A stretch of DNA of 38,279 nucleotides from Ignavibacteria bacterium (GTDB taxonomy: Bacteria; Bacteroidota; Ignavibacteria; UBA10030; SZUA-254), in contig JACOSX010000028.1 in assembly GCA_016178625.1 (NCBI GenBank), positions 1 to 38,279 of the forward strand, read 5' to 3'. This document shows, one piece after another, positions 20,401 to 29,024 of the stretch. Under the pieces are notes generated by a model. That model had not been told where the DNA came from and did no database searches. It saw nothing but the letters and a program-made list of their open reading frames with translations. Each line of letters opens with the position of its first letter. Positions within the stretch are counted from its first letter, which is position 1. The position numbers and the translations under genes are program-made.

Positions 20401-21860
20401 GCCTAAAAGTTGTCGCAGGAACAAACATTGGCACTATCGCTGTTGGCATTGCAAAAGCTGGGGCAGATATTATCCACATTGCTGGCGGTGACGGCGGGAC
20501 AGGCGCGGCTACCATTGGATCAATGAAACATGCAGGACTTCCGTGGGAATTTGGATTGTCAGAAGTGCACAATGCACTCTGTGTGAATAAGCTTCGAGGC
20601 ACTGTCCGGCTTCGTGTGGATGGAGGATTGATGACTGGCAAAGATGTAATCATTGCAGCGGTCTTGGGCGCAGAAGAATTTGATTTCGGCAAGGTGCTGG
20701 TTGTCGCTCAAGGATGTATTATGGCGCGTGTGTGCGAGAAAAACACCTGTCCGACCGGCATCGCCACGCGATCGAAGGACCACATCGTTAAGCTGCTCAC
20801 ATTGATAGCAGACGATGTGCGGCAGCAACTCGCCGGATTGGGCGCGCAATTACTTCGGGAGATTGTAGGACGCACAGACCTTCTTGTTCTCTCACCGAGG
20901 CACGAGGAGTTCGTTCGACAGCGAAAGCTTGATCTTTCGTACTTCCTCGATTCACCCTCCGCTGGCATCACACCCGGTATTCGGCAAGTTGTTGAAGGGA
21001 TAAGTACCCTCAACAAACAGATTTTTGATGATGCATATCAAGCGATCGTGACCCACAGGACTGTTGATTTCAGTTATGATGTGTCGACGAGTGACCGCGC
21101 TGTGCTTGCGTATCTCTCCGGCGAAATTGCACGCAGAGTGTACAAACAGCGTTTGAGAGGAATGGGTCAACACGTTGAAGCACCCTGTAAAGGGTCGGTC
21201 AATGTCACATTCACCGGGAGTGCGGGTCAAGGATTTTGCGTGTTCCTTGTGGATGGCATCAACGTACGTTTGTTTGGCGAGGCAAACGATTCTGTGTGCA
21301 AATCTATGTCAGGAGGCAACGTCATAATTCAGCCGCATCCACGAGCACAGTTTTCACCTGAAGACAACGTTATCATTGGTAACTGTGCCCTCTATGGTGC
21401 AACCGGCGGAAACATCTTCGTGAGAGGGCTTGCAGGTGACCGGTTCGCTGTTCGCAACAGTGGAGCAACTGCGGTTGTGGAGGGAACGGGTTTGCATGCT
21501 TGTGAGTACATGACAAAAGGCACCATTGCTATCCTCGGTAAAGTATCATACAACGTTGGGGCTGGAATGACTGGTGGAACGCTCTACTTGAATAGAGATT
21601 ATGATGAATTCGTCAACAAAAATTATCTATCATTGTGTGAGATAGACAAAACCGACGAATTAGAATTCCGAACACTCATAGAAAAGCACTTCAAAGAAAC
21701 CGGGAGCTTCACTGCTCGTGAAATCCTCACAAATTGGGAACTTGCAAAAAAACGATATGTAAAATACGTTCCTATCAATTTTCTGGAGAGATCAGCGCGG
21801 CAACCTTTCTCCTCACAGAGACTCCACGAGTCAGACCTTGAGATTACGGCACGAAGTTAA
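17445..21860 (+). CDS. gltB: Glutamate synthase large subunit
   Basis: 1471 aa; catalytic Cys in [10 protein letters not shown] after an 11-12 residue propeptide, [84 protein letters not shown], C-terminal GXGXG-type domain. Confidence 0.97.
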   Translation: [1471 protein letters not shown]

Positions 21861-21999
21861 CGTTTTACAGAGGGTGATCTTCTAAACGCTACGTATATCG
21901 AGATCCGCTATAGCAACGGGGGATCGACCGCTCGATAGGCAGTATAACATCCCACCTCTCCTCTCTCCCAAAGCTGGACTTGAACACCTACACGCAGCC

Positions 22000-24900
22000 T
22001 TGCATCTTCCTCTTCCATTCCGTAGATTTGGACGGACAATGAGTCGGCGAGCGGCTTCCTTATACGGTGGAAATACCAAAGTACTCTCTCACATGGTGGT
22101 GCCGCGGTGCGACATCGTCCGCTCATCTTGGGTTAGTGTGAAACAGGATTTCCTCTATAAGGCATTTCGTTGCGCAAGTCTGTTCAGTCTTGCCTCATTC
22201 CTTTTTCTTCCCAACATTGTCGGGGGGCAAGTGTTGCCGTTCCACAATTATTCAACACGAGACGGTCTCCCTTCGAATCGCATTACCGCGCTTTGTCAAG
22301 ACTCTAAAGGATTCCTCTGGATTGGTACTGATGAAGGTTTGAGTGTTTACGATGGCGAAGCGTTTAAGACCTACACAACGAATGACGGGCTCGTAAACAA
22401 CTTCATTACATCAATTATCGAGAGCAAACAATCACCGGGGACGATGTGGATTGGGTCGATCGCGGGAGGAATCTCGAGGTACAAAGACGGTTCGTTCACC
22501 CCCATTAAGTTCGGATCATATATTCCGAAGACGTTTATCGGCAACGTTTTGGAGGATCAACAAGGGACAATCTGGTGCATGACGACGAACGGCGTCTTCA
22601 AAGTTTCTGGGGACACACTGCAACATTTTCCAATCCATCCACCTGAGTACATAAACGGCAACGACATGGTACTTGCATCGGATGGGAAGATCTGGTTTGG
22701 AGTCAATCGTCGCGTCTACATCTATTCACCCACTGAACAAAAAACAAACGTCATTAATCTCGACCTCCAACCCGGTGCATTCATCAATCGTATGAAAGTT
22801 GATCGTGAAGGAGACATTTGGATTATTGGCAAGGACAGCACGTTGAGGATGTTTGTCGGGGATCGCTTGCACACTCTATGGCACAGCTCATCGCAAGGCA
22901 TTGTCACTGATCTCATTCTTGATCGGGATGGTGACCTCTGGATCACGAGCACCGGTGGACTCTGCCGAATTCCGAAGAAAGACTTCCCCAGGGGCCAAAT
23001 AGTCATTAACTTCGGTACACAGACAACCGCTGAAAGTTACTTGGAACAGATTCTTGAAGACCGTGAAGGAGATATTTGGTTCGGTGGATTCGTCACTGGA
23101 CTTCATAAACTTTCAGAGAAAAACGTAGTGACGTTACAGTTGTCCAATGAGGTCGTCGGATTTCCTGATCGCAAGGGGCATCTCTGGCTTATGAACTCTC
23201 AGGGAGCGTGGGAGTGTTGGAAAAACAACGACGGTGTCTGGTCGACAGTTAACCATCGGCTTCTTCGTGATAGGAAGGCAGTTCAGATTGGGAGTATCAG
23301 ATCGGATACTCGTGGAAGATTGTGGATCCAATATAGCGACTCTACTCTTGAATGTGATTCAATCATCACACGCGAGCGCGGACCCTCCCTGCTCCGAAAA
23401 TCTTACACGTTCAAGGCAGGAAAGGATTTTCCTGCCTTGATTTGGATGTTTTATGTCGATCCGCAGAATTACCTCTGGCTTAGCCTGGGGATCGGAATCG
23501 AAGTTATTGATCTTAATGCTTCGCCGCCGAAGGTCATCACGCTGCTCAGGCAAGAGGATGAATTACGGATGTCGTCGATCCGTGCGATCTACAGAGATTC
23601 CAAGAGCGACGTGTGGTTCGGCAGTTTCAGCGAAGGGCTTGTAAAGCTTGTTGGCGGAGATCTCACTCTTAGAGATCTGAGGCATTTCACGACGAATGAA
23701 GGTTTGCCGGACAACGGGGTGCGGTCCCTCGCAGAAGATGACTACGGCAGGCTGTGGATTGGAACACGCTTTGGGGGTGTGGCAATTTACGACGGTACAA
23801 AGTTTCGTACTATCTCGATCAAGGAAGGACTGCTGAGCAATGCAGTGTGGGCGATAACAAAAGACGAACAACACCACATGTGGCTTGGAACTGGCGGAGG
23901 CGCGATGTCGGTTAATATCGATAATCTCAAAGAGCTTCGGTGGTCGGAAGTGATGACGAAGGAACCGTGTGGGGTCTATTACTCAACAATGACAAAGAAT
24001 ATCTGGATTGTCAACACGAAAGAAGCTATTGGCTTAGGAGATAAGAGGACAACCGGGATCGCACCTCCAGTGCATATCACAAACATCACAATCAATGATC
24101 GACTGATCGATGTTCGCGGTGGGATGGAGTTCCCACACGATCAGAACAACGTCATTATTGACTACGTGGGGTTGAGTTTCAAGAATGAGCAAGCTGTACG
24201 TTATCAGTATCGACTGAAGGGAATTGACAGTGCTTGGGGTGCTCCGTCGCGCCAACGATTGGTCACCTATGCCGCACTAAGCCCAGGGAGCTACACGTTC
24301 GAAGTCATTGCAGTGAATGGAGACGGAATCAGTAGCTCTACCCCAGCTTCCTTCTCGTTCTCGATTGTACCACCCATCTGGCAGCGCTGGTGGTTTGTGG
24401 TATTAGTCGTTGCCAGTGTTGCTTCCGTGACTTATGGAGTATTCCGCCGCAAAGTTGTCAGTCTTGAACAACGCCGCGTTATGCAAGAAGAATTTTCTCG
24501 ACGACTTATTGAATCGCAAGAGAGCGAGCGAACCCGAATCGCCGCAGAGCTGCACGACAGTTTAGGACAGAACCTCCTCGTCATTAAAAATCATTCTCTT
24601 CTTGCGCTCGACGCATTGCCCGAAAGCTCCGAGATACGCGATCGATTAAATGACATCTCAAACATTAGTACTCAAACGATAACTGAAGTAAGGGAAATTT
24701 CCCACAACTTACGTCCCTATCATCTCGATAAGCTCGGTTTAACGACAAGTATACAGTCGATCATTCGCAGAATGTCTGAAGCAAGCGGGATCACCTTCAC
24801 ATCCGATATCGATGCGATTGATGAGTTGTTTTCGAAAGATGAAGAGGTTCATGTCTTTCGAATTATTCAGGAAGCCGTCAACAATATCGTTAAGCATTCG

Positions 24901-25155
24901 CAAGCGGCGGAAGCTTATGTCTCAGTCAAACAACACGACAAGCTGGTCAAGGTTATCGTCAGAGACAATGGAAAGGGCTTCACGACACCCCGTACGTCTC
25001 TCCCGACTCCAGATGATGAGCTGCACGGATTTGGGTTAATCGGGCTCGGGGAACGGGTGCGCATTCTCAATGGCAATATCTCCTACGGCTCGACTCCGGG
25101 ACGCGGCACGACCATGATCGTCGATATACCCTATCGGAGAAGGGATCATGCCTGA
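22000..25155 (+). CDS. Two-component regulator beta-propeller / Y_Y_Y / HisKA_3 sensor kinase
   Basis: Repeated propeller signatures (SKGFLWIGTDEGLSVYDG, GDLWITSTGGL, GDIWFGGFVTGL, GRLWIGTRFGGVAIYDG); Y_Y_Y-like QYRLKGIDSAWG...; HisKA_3 ERTRIAAELHDSLGQNLLVIKNH; HATPase EAVNNIVKHSQA. Start uncertain; true start may be ATG 22093 or GTG 22138, before a hydrophobic signal. Confidence 0.92.
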   Translation: MHLPLPFRRFGRTMSRRAASLYGGNTKVLSHMVVPRCDIVRSSWVSVKQDFLYKAFRCASLFSLASFLFLPNIVGGQVLPFHNYSTRDGLPSNRITALCQDSKGFLWIGTDEGLSVYDGEAFKTYTTNDGLVNNFITSIIESKQSPGTMWIGSIAGGISRYKDGSFTPIKFGSYIPKTFIGNVLEDQQGTIWCMTTNGVFKVSGDTLQHFPIHPPEYINGNDMVLASDGKIWFGVNRRVYIYSPTEQKTNVINLDLQPGAFINRMKVDREGDIWIIGKDSTLRMFVGDRLHTLWHSSSQGIVTDLILDRDGDLWITSTGGLCRIPKKDFPRGQIVINFGTQTTAESYLEQILEDREGDIWFGGFVTGLHKLSEKNVVTLQLSNEVVGFPDRKGHLWLMNSQGAWECWKNNDGVWSTVNHRLLRDRKAVQIGSIRSDTRGRLWIQYSDSTLECDSIITRERGPSLLRKSYTFKAGKDFPALIWMFYVDPQNYLWLSLGIGIEVIDLNASPPKVITLLRQEDELRMSSIRAIYRDSKSDVWFGSFSEGLVKLVGGDLTLRDLRHFTTNEGLPDNGVRSLAEDDYGRLWIGTRFGGVAIYDGTKFRTISIKEGLLSNAVWAITKDEQHHMWLGTGGGAMSVNIDNLKELRWSEVMTKEPCGVYYSTMTKNIWIVNTKEAIGLGDKRTTGIAPPVHITNITINDRLIDVRGGMEFPHDQNNVIIDYVGLSFKNEQAVRYQYRLKGIDSAWGAPSRQRLVTYAALSPGSYTFEVIAVNGDGISSSTPASFSFSIVPPIWQRWWFVVLVVASVASVTYGVFRRKVVSLEQRRVMQEEFSRRLIESQESERTRIAAELHDSLGQNLLVIKNHSLLALDALPESSEIRDRLNDISNISTQTITEVREISHNLRPYHLDKLGLTTSIQSIIRRMSEASGITFTSDIDAIDELFSKDEEVHVFRIIQEAVNNIVKHSQAAEAYVSVKQHDKLVKVIVRDNGKGFTTPRTSLPTPDDELHGFGLIGLGERVRILNGNISYGSTPGRGTTMIVDIPYRRRDHA

Positions 25156-25801
25156 GGCAATCCACATCGTTATTGCAGACGACCATCCGATCTTCCGCAG
25201 TGGTCTTCGACAGGTTCTTGCGGCGCAGGATATAGTTCACATCATCGATGAGGTCTCCGACGGCGAGAGTGCACTTCGTTCGATTGAAACATTGAATCCC
25301 GATGTTGCACTCCTCGACATCGACATGCCGAAGAAGAACGGTCTTGACGTCATCAAGGCATTGCATGAGGAGAACCTCGATATTCCAGTCATCTTCCTCA
25401 CCATGTACAATGATCGGGAAATGTTTAACAGGGCGATGGATCTTGGGGCGCGTGGTTACGTTCTCAAAGAAAGTGCTGCACGAGAGATTGTCGAATCCAT
25501 CAAACTCGTTGCTGAGGGGAAGTATTACGTCAGTCCAGCCATGTCTGCCCACCTCATTGAGAGAAATGCGCGTGCTGTTGAGATCAGGAAGACCCTCCCC
25601 GGCTTGGATGCCTTGACACCGACGGAACGAAGAATCCTCAGGCTCATCGCAGACGGGAAGACAAGCAAGGAAATCGGTTCCGTGTTAAATGTAAGTGTAC
25701 GAACTGTCGACAACCATCGTCTAAACATCTCGAACAAACTCGACATTCATGGCACACACCAGCTTCTGAAATTCGCAGTGCAGAATAAATCCTCACTCTA
25801 A
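25148..25801 (+). CDS. NarL/FixJ-family response regulator (receiver + LuxR HTH)
   Basis: 217 aa; IVIADDHPIFRSGLRQVL, LLDIDMPKKNGLDV, LTPTERRILRLIADGKTSKEIGSVLNVSVRTVDNHRLNI. Overlaps the kinase stop. Confidence 0.94.
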   Translation: MPEAIHIVIADDHPIFRSGLRQVLAAQDIVHIIDEVSDGESALRSIETLNPDVALLDIDMPKKNGLDVIKALHEENLDIPVIFLTMYNDREMFNRAMDLGARGYVLKESAAREIVESIKLVAEGKYYVSPAMSAHLIERNARAVEIRKTLPGLDALTPTERRILRLIADGKTSKEIGSVLNVSVRTVDNHRLNISNKLDIHGTHQLLKFAVQNKSSL

Positions 25802-26029
25802 TTCATCTCATTCACTCGGCACAGTTTCTTCCCAATCACGATTTTGTGACTTCTGAGTAGGTTTACTTAGATGGATTAAGTAAATAGTCAGTAAAGAGAG
25901 CGTAAACCTCTCTATAGTATTCGTCCCCCTGCCGCAGTAAATTTCCTAAAAGGTTGCTCTTCGTTGCAACCGGTGCCATGTCAAGAGCACACATCAAGTA
26001 ACTATTATAGAAAGGAGAGAATTAATCGT

Positions 26030-27760
26030 ATGAAATCCATCGCAATCTTTGCACTGGTGATGTTGATGTTCGGAATCGGAGCGGCACAAATTCCGCACAC
26101 GATATCATACCAGGGATACTACACTAATGGTGGCGGTCAGCCAATCACTGGTACGTATCCAATGACCTTCAAGCTGTACACTCAGGCAAATGGCGGCTCG
26201 CCGACGTGGTCACAGACCTTCGCGAGCGTACCGATCACTAAGGGAGTCTACAGCGTGGTGCTCGACGTCTCAACCGTTGTGTTCGATCGGCAGTATTGGC
26301 TGGAGACGGTGATCAATGGAGTGACCAGCACAAACCGAACGCAATTGACTGGCGTGCCCTACTCGCTTGCCCCGTGGGCACCGAAAGATACTAACGTCTA
26401 TCTTGCCGAAGGAAATGCAGGGATAGGGACGACGACTCCTGCTACAAAGCTGGACATCAGAGGGAACTTAACTCTTGATCCTGGAGATAGCCCTGTCCTC
26501 TTTACAGGAACCGGTTCCAGTGAACTCAATCGATACCTCAATCTCATTAACTCACCGTTATCTCCAAGCGCCTCGGGTCTCAAAGCAGGTGGTATTCTAA
26601 TTTCCGATAGCTACAGCTACGCGAATCCCGGGAAGAATGACTTAGTAGTAAGGGGCAGCGTAGCCATAGGGGGGACATCAAGCCCTAGCCACCAGTTGAC
26701 AGTTTGGGGAACCGATCTGGGAAATGGAAGCTTTGCGTCGTTCACTTCCACAAACCCCATTATCTGCTGCCCACCTCCAACGGAACTGCTCGTCGGTGCT
26801 TACGCTGGAGAAGGCATTATCTCAGCCATGGGCAGCCTTGATGATCTCGACCTGAGAGCGGGCGGAAACAACACGCGGGTGTTTATCAAATACGATGGCA
26901 ATGTAGGTATTGGCACGACTACGCCGGCCAGCAAACTGGATATCAATGCCCAAGACGGGCTGAGAATTTTTGGTTACCAACCATTTCTGACGTTGACCGA
27001 TGCGAATGCCGGAAATGCACGGGCAAGAGTGCAGTGTGCCAATGGAGACGTTAACCTCTTTACCGAGAGTTCCCTTTCCGGCGGGAATGAATATATGGTT
27101 ATGAAGTCTGGCTCCGGTAATGTCGGCATCGGAACGGCGAATCCCGCTGAGAAGTTGCACGTGGCGGGATCTTTTTTAAGGGTTGATGGCGCAGGCAATG
27201 AGCAAGCTTATCTTGGTGGTGATGGCGCTGGGGGCGATGTTCAGCTGGGTAGCTCTAACCCAGCTGTTCCCAATGTCGCATTGTATAATACCGCCACTAA
27301 TAAATACATGAATATGTATCTCGGCGTGCTCAATATCAGTGGCGGTAGTGATGTGGCTGAACCGTTTGAGACAATTGAAAGCAGTGAGTCAGAACCAGGG
27401 ACCGTCATGATCATTGATGCTGACAACCCAGGTAAGTTGAAGATGAGCGAGCATCCATATGATCCGAAGGTTGCAGGTGTTGTGAGCGGAGCAGGAGGGG
27501 TGAAAGCAGGCCTAACACTCCAGCAACATGGAGTCATGGAAGGAAACTCGCTGATTGCAATCGCCGGCCGTGTGTACTGCAAGGCTGAGGCGCTCTCGGC
27601 GTCCATTGCGCCTGGTGATTTGCTAACAACATCTGACATTTCTGGCTACGCCATGAAGGTGACCGATAAGGAACGATCAAATGGCACAGTTATCGGTAAA
27701 GCGATGTCTTCGCTGAAGAGTGGTAAAGGACTTGTGCTCGTGTTGATCAATCTTCAATAA
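26030..27760 (+). CDS. Secreted VGIGT-repeat (tail-fibre/adhesin-like) protein
   Basis: The ORF track starts at 25964, but ATG 26030 follows RBS aaaggagag and begins a signal peptide (MKSIAIFALVMLMFGIGAAQIPHTISYQGYY). Repeated GNVGIGTTTPASKLDI motifs; C-terminal GSDVAEPFE...EPGTVMIIDADNPGKL...VAGVVSGA. Confidence 0.85.
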   Translation: MKSIAIFALVMLMFGIGAAQIPHTISYQGYYTNGGGQPITGTYPMTFKLYTQANGGSPTWSQTFASVPITKGVYSVVLDVSTVVFDRQYWLETVINGVTSTNRTQLTGVPYSLAPWAPKDTNVYLAEGNAGIGTTTPATKLDIRGNLTLDPGDSPVLFTGTGSSELNRYLNLINSPLSPSASGLKAGGILISDSYSYANPGKNDLVVRGSVAIGGTSSPSHQLTVWGTDLGNGSFASFTSTNPIICCPPPTELLVGAYAGEGIISAMGSLDDLDLRAGGNNTRVFIKYDGNVGIGTTTPASKLDINAQDGLRIFGYQPFLTLTDANAGNARARVQCANGDVNLFTESSLSGGNEYMVMKSGSGNVGIGTANPAEKLHVAGSFLRVDGAGNEQAYLGGDGAGGDVQLGSSNPAVPNVALYNTATNKYMNMYLGVLNISGGSDVAEPFETIESSESEPGTVMIIDADNPGKLKMSEHPYDPKVAGVVSGAGGVKAGLTLQQHGVMEGNSLIAIAGRVYCKAEALSASIAPGDLLTTSDISGYAMKVTDKERSNGTVIGKAMSSLKSGKGLVLVLINLQ

Positions 27761-27863
27761 AAGGGCAGTAAGCAATATGACGACTCTTGATAGGCAGAGA
27801 AAATTTTTCCGTACTGAACATGAACTTTTGATACCCAGCTTTTTTTGAAAGAAAGGATATGCC

Positions 27864-28949
27864 ATGAAACACTTTATATACTTGATTCTCCTTGCCGTTG
27901 CAGGTGTTGTCACTGCACAGAACCAGCCTGTCGCATGGGATAAGGACATCCCTGTCCCTACTTCACCCTTTCAGCCCGATCTTACACCTGGCTACGTTCT
28001 GATCGAAGGAGACATCCAAATACCACTGGCACAGTACAATGCTATGTTCGAGGCCATCAAAGGCGCCAAAGGTGAAATCCGGCCCATGGCGACCTATGGT
28101 CCTGCCACATTGTGGCCGAATAACACCGTTCCGTATGACTTTGTTGACACTGGTAACGGAGGTGTCTCATCCGCCAACCGAACCGCCGCAATGAATGCAA
28201 TGAACAATATTGCCGCGAGGGCAGGCGTGATATTTCGCCCCGCTTTGGGTGGCGACGCAAATCGGATTCGGTTCCAGAACAGTTCCTTCAATAACTCGCC
28301 GGTTGGTGTCCAAGGCGGGGTACAAATCATCAACATCGCCAACTGGGGGAATTCTATCGTCATTTGTCATGAGGTCTTCCATTCTCTTGGATTCCAGCAC
28401 GAACAGAGTCGTCCCGACCGCAACACCTATGTGACTATCAACTCGGCAAGCGTATGCGGCACTGGAAGTAGCGGTACTTGTGCACCAGCCACCTGCCAGA
28501 TGTGTCAGAACAATCAGGGCAATTGGGTCTCATGTATGTATAACTTTGATATCGTATCCCAGAGTAACACGTACGGACCTTACGACTTTGATTCGTTCAT
28601 GCACTACGGTGCATTTTCTTTCTCATGCGATGGAAACGCCACCATCATGGTGAACTCGCCGTACACTGCCACTATCGGTCAGCGCAATCACTTTTCCTAT
28701 TTCGACGCCATCACGTGTCGTGCGCTCTACCCCTTCGGCAACGACCGCTGGTTGGACCGGGCTTATGGGGGTTCAACTGCTGGCACTTTCCAGCAGCCTT
28801 ATAACAATACGACTCTTGCCGGAGCCCTGGCTAACGTTCCCAGTGGTGGTACGCTGTTTATCAAATTCATGAACACGTACAGTGCGGTGGGCACGTATAG
28901 CACACCAGTCACCATCATCGCCCCTAACGGTGCTGTCTTAGGCAATTGA
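27864..28949 (+). CDS. Secreted astacin-like (M12A) zinc metalloprotease with C-terminal extension
   Basis: 361 aa; signal peptide; HEVFHSLGFQHEQSRPDR matches HExxHxxGFxHExxRxDR; Met-turn SFMHYG; C-terminal tail GTFQQPYNNTTLAGALANVPSGGTLFIK. Confidence 0.9.
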   Translation: MKHFIYLILLAVAGVVTAQNQPVAWDKDIPVPTSPFQPDLTPGYVLIEGDIQIPLAQYNAMFEAIKGAKGEIRPMATYGPATLWPNNTVPYDFVDTGNGGVSSANRTAAMNAMNNIAARAGVIFRPALGGDANRIRFQNSSFNNSPVGVQGGVQIINIANWGNSIVICHEVFHSLGFQHEQSRPDRNTYVTINSASVCGTGSSGTCAPATCQMCQNNQGNWVSCMYNFDIVSQSNTYGPYDFDSFMHYGAFSFSCDGNATIMVNSPYTATIGQRNHFSYFDAITCRALYPFGNDRWLDRAYGGSTAGTFQQPYNNTTLAGALANVPSGGTLFIKFMNTYSAVGTYSTPVTIIAPNGAVLGN

Positions 28950-29024
28950 TTAAAGACCGATGTGACCTTCAATGCTAAAAGGGATTTAATGAGTCATCAA
29001 GGATTATAAGAAGGAGTAGTAACC

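Noticed and set aside
25067-25552. 161-aa minus-strand ORF opposite the NarL-type regulator
   Set aside because: Antisense to a well-supported response regulator; no recognisable features.
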